Source: Escherichia sp. MOD1-EC7003
GTDB lineage: Bacteria; Pseudomonadota; Gammaproteobacteria; Enterobacterales; Enterobacteriaceae
NCBI RefSeq assembly: GCF_002965065.1
Contig: NZ_PTRE01000114.1
Span: 1 to 64,000, forward strand
Direction of reading: 5' to 3'
DNA: 64,000 nucleotides
Position 1 is the stretch's first letter. Each line of letters starts with the position of its first letter. Of this stretch, positions 1 to 10,386 are shown piece by piece. The translations under genes and the position numbers were made by a program. Under the pieces are notes generated by a model that was not told where the DNA came from, ran no database searches, and saw only the letters and a program-made list of their open reading frames with translations.

Positions 1-773
1 CCTGGAAATTAAGGCGAGCAATATTGGAAGATGTCCAACTAGTCCAGAAAAGGGGGAAAAAAACTGATGGAGCTTGCGATTTACAGGAGAAGTGAAAAAC
101 GCCAGCGGCAGAGCTGGCGTTTTAACTACGGGGCAGTACTCGTCGGCAGCGTAGCCTTGCGGCGGCAGACGCTGACCATCCAGCCACGCGGCGTTTTCAT
201 GCATCTTCAGACGGCCATCGACAAACCAGCTAATCACCAGTGGATAAATAGCGTGTTCCTGGGTTTGCACGCGGGCGGTGATGTCATCTTCCGTATCACC
301 CGCAAATACCGGGACTTTCGCCTGTAAAATAACCGGGCCACCGTCCAGTTCATCGGTGACGAAATGCACCGATGTACCGTGTTCCTCATCGCCATTTTCC
401 AGCGCCTGACGATGGGTGTGTAATCCGGGATATTTCGGCAGCAGAGAAGGGTGAATGTTCAGCAAACGCCCGGCATAGTGGGAGACAAACGCCGGGCTGA
501 GAATGCGCATAAAACCAGCCAGCACGACCACATCGGGGGCGTACATGTCGATTTCATGAATCAACTCCCGATCATAGGCTTCACGACTGTCAAACGCGCT
601 GGCGATGAGCGTATGCGTTGCAATACTCGCCTTGCGGGCGCGTTCAAGGCCGAACGCGTCGGCCTTATTGCTGAAAACTGCCCGTAGGGTGCCTTTAATT
701 TTGTTGGTTTTGCAGGCGTCAATAATTGCCTGCAAATTACTTCCGTTGCCGGAAATAAGCACCACAATATTCA

Positions 774-774
<1 letters not shown>
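1..774 (-). CDS. purN: phosphoribosylglycinamide formyltransferase 1, stop codon lost, runs off the window
   Basis: PurN transfers a formyl group from 10-formyl-THF to GAR, the third step of purine synthesis, in the cytosol. The first 212 codons (774 down to 139) match the usual full protein, including the catalytic stretch LLNIHPSLLPKYPG (Asn and His near 106 and 108). The start ATG shares one base with the purM stop, so the two genes form one operon. What is odd: the family normally ends at ...GYAADE, but the next codon (138-136) reads TAC (Tyr) where I expect TAA. The frame then stays open for 46 more codons to the window edge, passing through the hairpin terminator at 94-122. Either the protein is extended, or the message ends without a stop codon. 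A base-call error at position 136 is the simplest alternative. Confidence 0.9.
94..122 (-). terminator. intrinsic terminator of purMN
   Basis: An 8-bp stem (99-106 paired with 113-120, ACGCCAGC/GCTGGCGT on the minus strand) with a 6-base loop is followed on the minus strand by TTTTTC. It would end the purMN transcript. Because purN lacks its usual stop, this terminator now lies inside the open frame. Confidence 0.85.
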
Positions 775-1829
<1,055 letters not shown>

Positions 1830-1875
1830 TTACTTGCGGTAGAAAAATAAAAATTCGGCGCAATTCTAACAGGGA

Positions 1876-1891
1876 AAGCAAACGTTTGCGA
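1876..1891. promoter_or_regulatory. PurR operator of purMN
   Basis: A palindrome with core GCAAACGTTTGC (1878-1889) matches the PurR box consensus ACGCAAACGTTTTCNT. It lies 65-80 bases upstream of the purM start. It would allow repression by PurR with hypoxanthine or guanine. Confidence 0.85.
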
Positions 1892-2066
1892 GACTGCTTT
1901 ACACAACCTTTTTGCACGTCTTTTCCCTAAACGCGCAGCGAAAGAATCCTTGCACCAGGGCAAAGGATAGTTTTTTGATGACATAATATTCTTTTGTAAC
2001 CATTTGAATATAAAATGATTTCATCTAAAATTGTAATCGTTTTGACTAAAGTCAACGAAAATAATA

Positions 2067-2110
2067 TTGCCGCCTTGAAGAAAGGAGGTATAATCCGTCG
2101 ATTTTTTTTG
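2067..2110 (+). promoter_or_regulatory. upp promoter with slippage-prone initial transcribed sequence
   Basis: A -35-like TTGCCG (2067-2072) and -10 TATAAT (2089-2094) are separated by 16 bases. The start region reads G-A-TTTTTTTT-G (2100-2110). In E. coli this start region is the known basis of UTP-sensitive start-site selection and reiterative U addition, which lowers upp expression when UTP is high. The sequence supports the same control here. Confidence 0.8.
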
Positions 2111-2136
2111 TGGCTGCCCCTCAAAGGAGAAAGAGT

Positions 2137-2763
2137 ATGAAGATCGTGGAAGTCAAACACCCACTCGTCAAACACAAGCTGGGACTGATGCGTGAGCAAG
2201 ATATCAGCACCAAGCGCTTTCGCGAACTCGCTTCCGAAGTGGGTAGCCTGCTGACTTACGAAGCGACCGCTGACCTCGAAACGGAAAAAGTGACTATCGA
2301 AGGCTGGAACGGCCCGGTAGAAATCGACCAGATCAAAGGTAAGAAAATTACCGTAGTGCCAATTTTGCGTGCAGGTCTGGGGATGATGGACGGTGTGCTG
2401 GAAAACGTTCCGAGCGCGCGCATCAGCGTTGTCGGCATGTATCGTAATGAAGAAACGCTGGAGCCAGTACCGTATTTCCAGAAACTGGTTTCTAACATCG
2501 ATGAGCGTATGGCGCTGATCGTTGACCCCATGCTGGCAACCGGTGGCTCCGTTATCGCGACCATCGACCTACTGAAAAAAGCGGGCTGCAGCAGCATCAA
2601 AGTTCTGGTGTTGGTAGCCGCGCCAGAAGGCATCGCTGCGCTGGAGAAAGCGCACCCGGACGTCGAACTGTATACCGCATCGATTGACCAGGGACTGAAC
2701 GAGCACGGATACATTATTCCGGGCCTCGGCGATGCCGGCGACAAAATCTTTGGTACGAAATAA
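2137..2763 (+). CDS. upp: uracil phosphoribosyltransferase
   Basis: Upp salvages uracil: uracil plus PRPP gives UMP and pyrophosphate, in the cytosol. The 208-residue product is full length and carries the PRPP-binding motif [10 protein letters not shown] at residues 129-138 and the C-terminal uracil-binding part [15 protein letters not shown] chose the ATG at 2137 ([10 protein letters not shown]) because AAAGGAG lies just upstream. An upstream in-frame GTG at 2110 would begin inside the promoter's initial transcribed region and is unlikely. The uracil permease gene uraA follows on the same strand after a strong hairpin, so the two likely share a transcript that is partly attenuated. Confidence 0.97.
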
Positions 2764-2779
2764 AGAATAAAAATGATTA

Positions 2780-2808
2780 AAGCCGACTTTAAGAGTCGGC
2801 TTTTTTTT
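2780..2808 (+). terminator. hairpin terminator/attenuator between upp and uraA
   Basis: The stem AAGCCGACT/AGTCGGCTT closes a short TTAA loop and is followed by eight T's. It is a canonical intrinsic terminator, but because uraA follows 40 bases later it probably acts as an attenuator that sets a lower uraA level. Confidence 0.85.
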
Positions 2809-2848
2809 GAGTAAAGCGCCTATAACACATAATACAGAGGAATATACT

Positions 2849-4138
2849 ATGACGCGCCGTGCTATCGGGGTGAGTGAAAGACCGCCACTTTTACAGACAA
2901 TCCCGCTTAGTTTGCAACATTTGTTCGCCATGTTTGGTGCAACCGTCCTGGTGCCCGTCTTATTTCATATTAACCCGGCGACGGTACTGTTATTTAACGG
3001 TATCGGAACGCTGCTGTATCTCTTCATCTGTAAAGGAAAAATCCCGGCTTATCTTGGTTCCAGCTTTGCCTTTATTTCACCGGTATTGTTACTGTTGCCG
3101 TTGGGGTATGAAGTCGCGTTGGGCGGCTTTATTATGTGCGGCGTGCTGTTCTGCCTGGTTTCTTTTATCGTGAAGAAAGCGGGGACCGGCTGGCTGGACG
3201 TGCTATTTCCTCCTGCGGCAATGGGCGCAATCGTTGCCGTCATAGGTCTGGAACTGGCGGGCGTAGCTGCCGGTATGGCGGGTTTACTCCCGGCTGAAGG
3301 GCAAACGCCAGATACCAAAACCATCATCATCTCCATTACCACCCTGGCGGTCACGGTGTTAGGTTCCGTGCTGTTTCGTGGTTTCCTGGCCATTATCCCG
3401 ATTTTAATTGGCGTGCTGGTGGGGTACGCGCTCTCTTTCGCAATGGGAATTGTCGATACCACGCCGATTATTAATGCTCACTGGTTTGCGCTGCCAACTC
3501 TCTACACGCCGCGCTTCGAGTGGTTCGCCATTCTGACGATTCTGCCAGCGGCGTTAGTGGTTATTGCCGAACACGTAGGGCACCTGGTAGTAACGGCTAA
3601 CATCGTCAAAAAAGATCTGCTGCGCGATCCGGGTTTGCACCGTTCGATGTTCGCTAACGGCCTGTCGACTGTTATCTCCGGCTTCTTTGGCTCTACGCCA
3701 AACACCACGTACGGGGAAAACATTGGCGTTATGGCAATCACCCGCGTTTACAGTACATGGGTTATCGGCGGCGCGGCGATTTTCGCTATCCTGCTTTCCT
3801 GTGTTGGTAAACTGGCTGCCGCTATCCAGATGATCCCATTGCCGGTAATGGGCGGCGTTTCGTTGCTGCTTTACGGTGTCATCGGTGCTTCCGGTATTCG
3901 TGTTTTGATCGAATCGAAAGTGGATTACAACAAAGCACAGAACTTGATCCTGACTTCCGTGATTTTGATCATTGGCGTCAGTGGCGCGAAGGTCAACATT
4001 GGCGCGGCTGAGCTAAAAGGTATGGCGCTGGCGACCATCGTTGGTATCGGCTTAAGTTTGATCTTCAAACTGATCAGTGTTCTGCGCCCTGAAGAAGTAG
4101 TGCTGGACGCAGAAGACGCGGATATAACAGACAAATAA
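2849..4138 (+). CDS. uraA: uracil:proton symporter
   Basis: UraA imports uracil across the inner membrane with a proton (nucleobase-ascorbate transporter family). The 429-residue protein is full length with about 14 hydrophobic membrane segments. The residues known to contact uracil in the E. coli structure are present: Glu241 and His245 in AEHVGHLVV and Glu290 in TTYGENIG. I chose the ATG at 2849 ([12 protein letters not shown]), with a CAGAGG ribosome-binding sequence 8 bases upstream, over an upstream GTG-type start at 2807 that falls in the terminator T-run. It works with upp to salvage external uracil. Confidence 0.96.
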   Translation: MTRRAIGVSERPPLLQTIPLSLQHLFAMFGATVLVPVLFHINPATVLLFNGIGTLLYLFICKGKIPAYLGSSFAFISPVLLLLPLGYEVALGGFIMCGVLFCLVSFIVKKAGTGWLDVLFPPAAMGAIVAVIGLELAGVAAGMAGLLPAEGQTPDTKTIIISITTLAVTVLGSVLFRGFLAIIPILIGVLVGYALSFAMGIVDTTPIINAHWFALPTLYTPRFEWFAILTILPAALVVIAEHVGHLVVTANIVKKDLLRDPGLHRSMFANGLSTVISGFFGSTPNTTYGENIGVMAITRVYSTWVIGGAAIFAILLSCVGKLAAAIQMIPLPVMGGVSLLLYGVIGASGIRVLIESKVDYNKAQNLILTSVILIIGVSGAKVNIGAAELKGMALATIVGIGLSLIFKLISVLRPEEVVLDAEDADITDK

Positions 4139-4232
4139 TGTCCCGACCGGGCAGTGCTGCTGCCCGGTTCAAACATCATGGGATTCTGTGGTAAACTTCT
4201 CGCGATTTTGTGAAATCCTGGTTGAGGTATCT

Positions 4233-4934
4233 CTGAACACACCGGCACAGCTCTCTTTGCCACTTTATCTTCCTGACGACGAAACCTTTGCAAGTTTCTG
4301 GCCGGGGGATAACTCCTCTCTACTGGCCGCGCTGCAAAACGTGCTGCGTCAGGAACATAGCGGTTACATCTATCTCTGGGCACGCGAAGGTGCGGGGCGC
4401 AGCCATCTGCTGCACGCGGCTTGCGCAGAATTGTCGCAGCGTGGCGATGCGGTGGGCTATGTCCCGCTGGATAAACGCACCTGGTTTGTTCCGGAGGTGC
4501 TCGACGGTATGGAGCATTTGTCGCTGGTCTGTATCGACAACATTGAGTGTATTGCGGGCGATGAGTTGTGGGAGATGGCGATTTTCGATCTCTACAACCG
4601 GATTCTGGAATCGGGCAAAACACGGCTGTTGATCACCGGCGATCGTCCACCGCGGCAGTTGAATCTGGGGTTACCGGATCTCGCGTCGCGTCTTGACTGG
4701 GGGCAGATCTACAAATTGCAGCCGCTTTCTGATGAAGATAAGTTGCAGGCGCTACAGTTACGCGCGCGTTTGCGTGGTTTTGAACTGCCGGAAGATGTGG
4801 GGCGCTTCTTGCTGAAGCGGCTCGACAGAGAAATGCGGACGCTATTTATGACGTTGGATCAGCTGGATCATGCCTCGATTACCGCGCAACGTAAGTTGAC
4901 CATTCCGTTTGTGAAAGAAATTCTGAAGCTGTAG
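4233..4934 (+). CDS. hda: DnaA regulatory inactivator Hda, CTG start
   Basis: Hda binds the DNA-loaded beta clamp and stimulates ATP hydrolysis by DnaA, preventing re-initiation of replication (RIDA). The N-terminus has the clamp-binding motif QLSLPL (residues 6-11). A diverged Walker A ([10 protein letters not shown]) and a Walker B-like LVCIDNIE mark the AAA+ domain. I used the CTG at 4233, the start shown experimentally for E. coli Hda (233 residues, [11 protein letters not shown]), with GTTGAGGT just upstream. An in-frame GTG at 4188 would add 15 residues and is the older annotation. It lies 94 bases downstream of uraA and is likely cotranscribed with it. Confidence 0.93.
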   Translation: MNTPAQLSLPLYLPDDETFASFWPGDNSSLLAALQNVLRQEHSGYIYLWAREGAGRSHLLHAACAELSQRGDAVGYVPLDKRTWFVPEVLDGMEHLSLVCIDNIECIAGDELWEMAIFDLYNRILESGKTRLLITGDRPPRQLNLGLPDLASRLDWGQIYKLQPLSDEDKLQALQLRARLRGFELPEDVGRFLLKRLDREMRTLFMTLDQLDHASITAQRKLTIPFVKEILKL

Positions 4935-5012
4935 GCAGGACGTTTTTTGTCGGATGCGCGTCCATTGTATTCGTAGGCCGGATAAGACGCGGCAAGCGTC
5001 GCATCCGGCAAT
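4931..5012. repeat. REP/BIME element between hda and arsC
   Basis: A complete REP (from about 4973, GTAGGCCGGATAAGACGC, to GCATCCGGCAA near 5010) is preceded by a partial one (GTCGGATGCG). It sits between convergent hda and the arsC-like gene, and no coding sequence fits here. Confidence 0.85.
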
Positions 5013-5039
5013 GTGCTTCAACTCGTGAAGGGGCACATC

Positions 5040-5399
5040 TTAACCCACGATTTCCAGTACCCGCTCCGGTGGACGACCAATCCGCGCTTTGCCATTCGCG
5101 ACCACAATCGGGCGCTCCATTAGCTTCGGATTATCCACCATCGCCTGAATCAGCGCCTCTTCGCTAAGCGAAATGTCAGCCAGATTCAGTTCTTTATAGA
5201 GATCCTCTTTCTGGCGCATCAATTCACGGGCGCTATTCATTCCCAGCATTTTCAGCAAATCGCGCAGCATTGCCGCATCGGCGGGAGTCTCAAGGTAGAG
5301 CACCACTTCTGGCTCCACGCCGTTTTCTTTCAGCAGAGTCAGTGTTTCCCGGCTCTTTGAACAGCGTGGGTTATGGTAGATTTTTACCGTTTCAGACAT
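5040..5399 (-). CDS. yfgD: ArsC-family thioredoxin-fold reductase YfgD
   Basis: This is a 119-residue ArsC-like protein. The N-terminal YHNPRCSKSRETL places the redox Cys at residue 13, and the ERPIVVANGKARIGRPPE segment is typical of ArsC reductases. No ars operon surrounds it, so a true arsenate reductase role is unproven; K-12 annotations call it arsC or yfgD. It follows bepA on the minus strand across a small REP (5431-5463) and may share its transcript. The ATG at 5399 has AGGAGAAA upstream. Confidence 0.92.
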   Translation of the reverse strand: MSETVKIYHNPRCSKSRETLTLLKENGVEPEVVLYLETPADAAMLRDLLKMLGMNSARELMRQKEDLYKELNLADISLSEEALIQAMVDNPKLMERPIVVANGKARIGRPPERVLEIVG

Positions 5400-5430
5400 G
5401 TTTTCTCCTTTATGTAATTATCTCGCGTGG

Positions 5431-5463
5431 ACGGATAGGACGCCATAGGCGTTGCGTCCGGCA
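5431..5463. repeat. REP element between bepA and yfgD
   Basis: A single degenerate REP (ACGGATAGGACGCC ... GTTGCGTCCGGCAA) forms an imperfect hairpin in the short gap between bepA and yfgD. Confidence 0.7.
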
Positions 5464-5476
5464 AAGGGCGCAGCGA

Positions 5477-6940
5477 TTACATTTTCGTATAAGGCTTAAA
5501 GCGTTCTTGCAACTGGCGTAACTGGTCGATGCGCGCATCGTAACGTGCTTGTTGCAGGCTGCCTAATTTCACCTGCGAACTGGCGCTACTCAACAAGGAA
5601 ATGGCCTGATCGAGTCGCCCGGCGAGCGCATAACCTTCTGCTCGCGCAGCCAGTTCCTGATCGCGGTTATTTAGCGCGGCCTCCGCTTGTGCCAGTAAAT
5701 CCCAGCCATTGCTGTCATCTTTATTGTTAAAAGTGTAGCGATTCAGAATATTGGCCGCTTCCTGCGGTTGAGCCCCTTGCAGATAAGCGTTCGCCAGGTT
5801 GAGTTGCAACACAGGATTGGTGCGCAAATCGCGGGCATTTTTCAGGCGATTGATAGCGTCATTGGCTTTGTTTTGCCCAAGATCGATATCGGTAGCCAGA
5901 TCGAGATACCACGCGTTGCCAGGTTCTGCCGCCAGTAATGGTTGCAGCGTTTTACGTGCTTCGTCGTATTTATTGGCTTGCATCGCCTGTAAAGCACGAC
6001 CATATTGCGCCGCTCGTTGCTGACGAACATTTCCTTTCGCCAATTCATCCAGCAAATCACTGGTGAGCTGATTACGGCCAGAATTGTACATCCCCAGTGT
6101 GCGCACTTTTGCCAGATAGAAATCTTCCGACGACTGCACCACCATCGGACGCATCTGATTAGCACGGTTGCGGGCATCAGCCAGACGGCTTTCCGGCAGC
6201 GGGTGAGTCAGCAAAATTTCCGGCGGGCGCGAGGAGTAGCGAGCCTGATCGAGCAATTTTTCGAGGAAGGTCGGCATCGCCTGCGGATCGAAGCCTGAAC
6301 GTTGCAGTACCTGTATACCAATGCGGTCCGCTTCCTGTTCATTTTGCTGGGTGAAGCTGATCATCCCCTGGCGCGTTCCCGCCAGTGTACCGGTCAGCGC
6401 CGCCATCCCCGCTTGCGGACTGGCCATCGCCAGTAAAATAGAACCTAACGCGCCGACCCAGGTCAGCGGCGCGCTGCGCTGCTGATCTTCCATCGCTCGC
6501 GCCAGGTGACGTTGGGTGACGTGGGAGATTTCGTGCGCCATAACTGAAGCCAGTTGACTTTCGTTATCGGAATAACGGAACAGGGCAGAGTGCAGCACCA
6601 CGTTGCCGCCAAAGAAAGCAAAGGCGTTAATTTCGTCGTTGTTGATCAAAAAGAAATGGAACGGTGTCTTAACCGAATTGGCATGCGAAACCAGACGCAT
6701 ACCCAGCGAATTAATGTATTGCGTTAATAACGGGTCATTAATTAACGGCGCGCTGCCGCGTAGCTGGCGGACATAATAGTCGCCCATCTGCATTTCCTGA
6801 CCAATGGAAAGCGTACTTCCTGCGGAGGTTCCCATATCCGGCAAGGTGTCTGCGCTATCGGCAAACGCCGGGGCTACCTGACCAATGGTCATAGCTGCAA
6901 TGAGGGTAGCAACCAGGTTTTTTTTCAACTGCCTGAACAT
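5477..6940 (-). CDS. bepA: periplasmic metalloprotease and beta-barrel assembly chaperone
   Basis: BepA (YfgC) helps LptD and other outer-membrane proteins fold on the BAM complex and degrades stalled ones. The 487-residue product has a signal peptide ending near APAFA (residue 27). The M48 zinc motif is HEISH at residues 136-140, with a later glutamate in EQEADRIG. The C-terminal half is made of TPR-like helical repeats. It is divergent from perM with a 211-bp gap. In E. coli it belongs to the SigmaE regulon; I did not identify the promoter. Confidence 0.95.
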   Translation of the reverse strand: MFRQLKKNLVATLIAAMTIGQVAPAFADSADTLPDMGTSAGSTLSIGQEMQMGDYYVRQLRGSAPLINDPLLTQYINSLGMRLVSHANSVKTPFHFFLINNDEINAFAFFGGNVVLHSALFRYSDNESQLASVMAHEISHVTQRHLARAMEDQQRSAPLTWVGALGSILLAMASPQAGMAALTGTLAGTRQGMISFTQQNEQEADRIGIQVLQRSGFDPQAMPTFLEKLLDQARYSSRPPEILLTHPLPESRLADARNRANQMRPMVVQSSEDFYLAKVRTLGMYNSGRNQLTSDLLDELAKGNVRQQRAAQYGRALQAMQANKYDEARKTLQPLLAAEPGNAWYLDLATDIDLGQNKANDAINRLKNARDLRTNPVLQLNLANAYLQGAQPQEAANILNRYTFNNKDDSNGWDLLAQAEAALNNRDQELAARAEGYALAGRLDQAISLLSSASSQVKLGSLQQARYDARIDQLRQLQERFKPYTKM

Positions 6941-7151
6941 AACCTCTGTCCTGTGTTTCTGGAGATAGTCATTTGACCGATACTGTGAAATATCGTTCCC
7001 ACCGCGCCGCCTTTGAGTGTAACGGCGAAGATTAGCCCACTCAAATGACTTTCAGTTTCCTGAATCCGTCATAAAAAGCGAAGTCTTTTTTGTGACATTT
7101 CGATACAATTGCGGATCGCAATCCCGCTCTTGAGGTTCAGGGAAGGTCTTT

Positions 7152-8213
7152 ATGCTCGAAATGTTGATGCAATGGTATCGCCGTCGTTTTAGTGACCCGG
7201 AAGCGATTGCCTTGTTGGTTATTTTAGTTGCCGGATTTGGCATTATCTTTTTCTTTAGTGGCCTACTCGCACCGTTGCTGGTGGCTATTGTGCTGGCCTA
7301 TTTGCTGGAATGGCCAACCGTACGCTTGCAATCAATAGGCTGCTCCCGACGCTGGGCGACGTCGATTGTATTGGTCGTTTTCGTCGGTATTTTGCTGCTG
7401 ATGGCGTTCGTGGTACTGCCTGTCGCCTGGCAACAGGGCATCTACTTAATCCGCGATATGCCGGGCATGCTCAATGAGCTTTCTGACTTTGCCGCCACGT
7501 TGCCGCGCCGCTATCCGGCGTTAATGGATGCGGGCATTATTGATGCAATGGCCGAAAATATGCGCAATCGCATGCTTACTATGGGCGATTCGGTGGTGAA
7601 AATTTCCCTCGCCTCGCTGGTTGGTTTGCTGACTATTGCCGTCTATCTGGTGCTGGTGCCATTGATGGTCTTCTTCCTGCTGAAAGATAAAGAGCAGATG
7701 TTGAACGCCGTCCGTCGGGTGCTGCCGCGTAACCGTGGGCTGGCAGGCCAGGTGTGGAAGGAGATGAATCAACAAATCACCAACTATATCCGCGGCAAAG
7801 TGCTGGAGATGATCGTGGTGGGGGTCGCCACCTGGCTGGGGTTCTTGCTCTTCGGACTGAACTATTCGCTGCTGCTGGCGGTGCTGGTCGGCTTCTCGGT
7901 GCTTATTCCGTACATTGGCGCATTTGTGGTGACCATTCCGGTGGTTGGCGTGGCGCTGTTCCAGTTTGGTGCAGGCACTGAATTCTGGAGCTGCTTCGCG
8001 GTGTATCTGATTATTCAGGCACTGGACGGTAACCTGTTAGTGCCGGTGTTGTTCTCCGAAGCGGTTAACCTGCATCCGCTGGTGATTATTTTATCGGTGG
8101 TGATCTTCGGGGGGCTGTGGGGATTCTGGGGCGTATTCTTCGCCATTCCGTTGGCGACGCTGATCAAAGCCGTGATTCACGCCTGGCCCGATGGTCAAGT
8201 CGTGCAAGATTAA
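7152..8213 (+). CDS. perM: AI-2E-family putative permease
   Basis: PerM (YfgO) is a 353-residue inner-membrane protein of the AI-2 exporter (UPF0118) family. It has paired hydrophobic segments at residues 20-55 and 65-95 and a cluster of helices in the C-terminal half (VGFSVLIPYIGAFVV and following). The substrate is not known. Start is the ATG at 7152 with GGAAGG upstream. It converges with bcp, with only 90 bases between them. In K-12 the hyf-focB cluster lies in that gap and is missing here. The last residues (PDGQVVQD) differ slightly from the K-12 end I remember (PDGQIAQE). Confidence 0.93.
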   Translation: MLEMLMQWYRRRFSDPEAIALLVILVAGFGIIFFFSGLLAPLLVAIVLAYLLEWPTVRLQSIGCSRRWATSIVLVVFVGILLLMAFVVLPVAWQQGIYLIRDMPGMLNELSDFAATLPRRYPALMDAGIIDAMAENMRNRMLTMGDSVVKISLASLVGLLTIAVYLVLVPLMVFFLLKDKEQMLNAVRRVLPRNRGLAGQVWKEMNQQITNYIRGKVLEMIVVGVATWLGFLLFGLNYSLLLAVLVGFSVLIPYIGAFVVTIPVVGVALFQFGAGTEFWSCFAVYLIIQALDGNLLVPVLFSEAVNLHPLVIILSVVIFGGLWGFWGVFFAIPLATLIKAVIHAWPDGQVVQD

Positions 8214-8222
8214 CCTTCAGGA

Positions 8223-8244
8223 CGGAGAGAAGATGTGATCTCCG
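8223..8244 (+). terminator. weak hairpin after perM
   Basis: A CGGAGA/TCTCCG stem with a 10-base loop lies 9 bases after the perM stop, without a clear T-run. It may be a weak terminator. The rest of the 90-base perM-bcp gap contains no gene I can support. Confidence 0.35.
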
Positions 8245-8303
8245 TTACCGGATGTGAGGAGTGCTGACCGCAAGCGCAGCCAGCACGGAATGGAGCAAAG
8301 TAA

Positions 8304-8774
8304 TCAGGCGTGTGCTTTCAGCCAGTTCAGCACAACGTCGTGGTGATTGCTGGTTTTGAAATCGTCAAAGACATGTTCAATTTTGCCATCAGCGTCAATC
8401 AGGAAGCTGATGCGATGAATACCATCGTAGGTTTTGCCCATGAAGGACTTCTCACCCCAGACGCCGAATTGTTCGCACACCTGGTGGTCCTCATCAGACA
8501 GGAGCGTAAAGTTAAGCAGCTCTTTTTCCGCAAAACGGGAGAGCTTTTCGGGTTTATCGGTGCTGATACCCAGCACATCAACGCCCGCTTTTTTCAACTC
8601 ATCCATGTTATCGCGTAAGCCGCAGGCCTGTACGGTACAGCCAGGGGTCATGGCTTTTGGGTAGAAATAAACCAGAACACGCTGTCCCTGGAAGTCGGTC
8701 AAGTTAACTTGTTCTCCGTCTTGATCCGGCAAGCTAAATTTCGGTGCGATATCACCGGCTTTCAGTGGATTCAT
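8304..8774 (-). CDS. bcp: thioredoxin-dependent peroxiredoxin Bcp
   Basis: Bcp reduces hydrogen peroxide and organic peroxides using thioredoxin. The 156-residue protein has the peroxidatic Cys46 in PKAMTPGCTVQAC and the resolving Cys51 five residues later, as in atypical 2-Cys AhpC/PrxQ proteins. Its ATG at 8774 overlaps the gcvR stop by one base (TGATG), so gcvR and bcp form an operon with coupled translation. An adjacent GTG at 8777 is possible but less likely. Confidence 0.95.
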   Translation of the reverse strand: MNPLKAGDIAPKFSLPDQDGEQVNLTDFQGQRVLVYFYPKAMTPGCTVQACGLRDNMDELKKAGVDVLGISTDKPEKLSRFAEKELLNFTLLSDEDHQVCEQFGVWGEKSFMGKTYDGIHRISFLIDADGKIEHVFDDFKTSNHHDVVLNWLKAHA

Positions 8775-9346
8775 CACTTAACTCCATCCTGTTCATCATG
8801 TTGGGAATAATTGACGATGTTAATACTGCCTTGTGCATTGAGTTCTGTACATAGGGCTTTGAACGCTTGCTCAATATTTGCTGCGTCCGCAGATGTAGGG
8901 CTGTGGGCAGTGATCTGAATATGCAACTGCGCAGCTCGTTCATTTTCAGCAGGTTGCGTGCGCGACACCAGCTCCGCAATGTTCATATGGTACGCGTCGA
9001 AAAGTGCAGTGAAGCGTTCAATTAAATGCGGGGAGTCTGCCACATCGACCTGAACCCAGACAGATGCTGGCATTGGTGGACGCGGACGAGCCGTCGTGCG
9101 CTTCATCACGATTAAAAGATCCAGTTCGGCACCTTTCAACGGTAACGTTGATTCAATCAAGGTGATGGCATTCCATGAACCGGAAAGCAGCATGATAAAC
9201 GTGAACTCCTCTCCCAGCATCGCCAGGCGACTGTCTTCGATATTACAGCCGCAACTACTGACATGACGGGTGATGGTGTTCACAATTCCAGGGCGATCGG
9301 CACCCAGCGCAGTGATCACCAGATAATGTTGCGATGACAGTGTCAA
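8774..9346 (-). CDS. gcvR: glycine cleavage system regulatory protein (ACT domains)
   Basis: GcvR binds GcvA and turns it into a repressor of gcvTHP when glycine is low. The 190-residue product has two ACT-type ligand-binding domains, about residues 8-85 (HYLVITALGADRPGIVN at its start) and 93-175 (VQVDVADSPHLIERF). I chose the TTG at 9346 (MTLSSQHYLV), preceded by AAGGAAT at good distance. The in-frame extension upstream to 9412 crosses the region between gcvR and dapA and lacks a good site. It is divergent from dapA and overlaps bcp by one base. Confidence 0.92.
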   Translation of the reverse strand: MTLSSQHYLVITALGADRPGIVNTITRHVSSCGCNIEDSRLAMLGEEFTFIMLLSGSWNAITLIESTLPLKGAELDLLIVMKRTTARPRPPMPASVWVQVDVADSPHLIERFTALFDAYHMNIAELVSRTQPAENERAAQLHIQITAHSPTSADAANIEQAFKALCTELNAQGSINIVNYSQHDEQDGVK

Positions 9347-9413
9347 ACTGGTTATTCCTTTAAGGGGTGAGTTGTTCTTAAGGAAAGCATAAAAAAAACA
9401 TGCATACAACAAT

Positions 9414-9426
9414 CAGAACAGTTCTG
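9414..9426. promoter_or_regulatory. palindrome in the gcvR-dapA divergent promoter region
   Basis: A perfect CAGAAC-A-GTTCTG palindrome lies between the two divergent genes. It could be an operator, but I cannot assign a protein to it. Confidence 0.3.
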
Positions 9427-9491
9427 TCTGCTTGCTTTTAATGCCATACCAAACGTACCATTGAGACACTTGTTTGCACAGAGGATGGCCC

Positions 9492-10370
9492 ATGTTCACG
9501 GGAAGTATTGTCGCGATTGTTACTCCGATGGATGAAAAAGGTAATGTCTGTCGGGCTAGTTTAAAAAAACTGATTGATTATCATGTCGCCAGCGGTACTT
9601 CGGCGATCGTTTCTGTTGGCACCACTGGTGAGTCCGCTACCTTAAATCATGACGAACATGTTGATGTGGTGATGATGACGCTGGAGCTGGCTGACGGGCG
9701 CATTCCGGTGATTGCCGGGACCGGCGCTAACGCAACTGCGGAAGCCATTAGCCTGACGCAGCGCTTCAATGACAGTGGTATCGTCGGCTGTCTGACGGTA
9801 ACCCCTTATTACAATCGTCCGTCGCAGGAAGGTTTGTATCAGCATTTCAAAGCCATCGCTGAGCATACTGACCTGCCGCAAATTCTGTATAATGTGCCGT
9901 CCCGTACTGGTTGCGATCTGCTCCCGGAAACGGTGGGCCGTCTGGCGAAAGTAAAAAATATTATCGGAATCAAAGAGGCAACAGGGAACTTAACGCGTGT
10001 AAACCAGATCAAAGAGCTGGTTTCAGATGATTTTGTTCTGCTGAGCGGCGATGATGCGAGCGCGCTGGACTTCATGCAATTAGGCGGTCATGGGGTTATT
10101 TCCGTTACGGCTAACGTCGCAGCACATGATCTGGCCCAGATGTGCAAACTGGCGGCAGAAGGGCATTTTGCCGAGGCACGCGTTATTAATCAGCGTCTGA
10201 TGCCATTACACAACAAACTATTTGTCGAACCCAATCCAATCCCGGTGAAATGGGCATGTAAGGAACTGGGTCTTGTGGCGACCGATACGCTGCGCCTGCC
10301 AATGACACCAATCACCGACAGTGGTCGTGAGACGGTCAGAGCGGCGCTTAAGCATGCCGGTTTGCTGTAA
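9492..10370 (+). CDS. dapA: 4-hydroxy-tetrahydrodipicolinate synthase
   Basis: DapA condenses pyruvate with aspartate semialdehyde, the first committed step to diaminopimelate and lysine. The 292-residue product is full length. The catalytic residues are in place: Lys161 (IIGIKEATG) forms the Schiff base, and Thr44, Tyr107 and Tyr133 form the proton relay. I chose the ATG at 9492 ([10 protein letters not shown]) because GAGGATGG lies about 5-12 bases upstream. An ATG-like start at 9474 would add six residues. It is followed after 16 bases by bamC on the same strand. Confidence 0.97.
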   Translation: MFTGSIVAIVTPMDEKGNVCRASLKKLIDYHVASGTSAIVSVGTTGESATLNHDEHVDVVMMTLELADGRIPVIAGTGANATAEAISLTQRFNDSGIVGCLTVTPYYNRPSQEGLYQHFKAIAEHTDLPQILYNVPSRTGCDLLPETVGRLAKVKNIIGIKEATGNLTRVNQIKELVSDDFVLLSGDDASALDFMQLGGHGVISVTANVAAHDLAQMCKLAAEGHFAEARVINQRLMPLHNKLFVEPNPIPVKWACKELGLVATDTLRLPMTPITDSGRETVRAALKHAGLL

Positions 10371-10386
10371 AGTTTAGGGAGATTTG

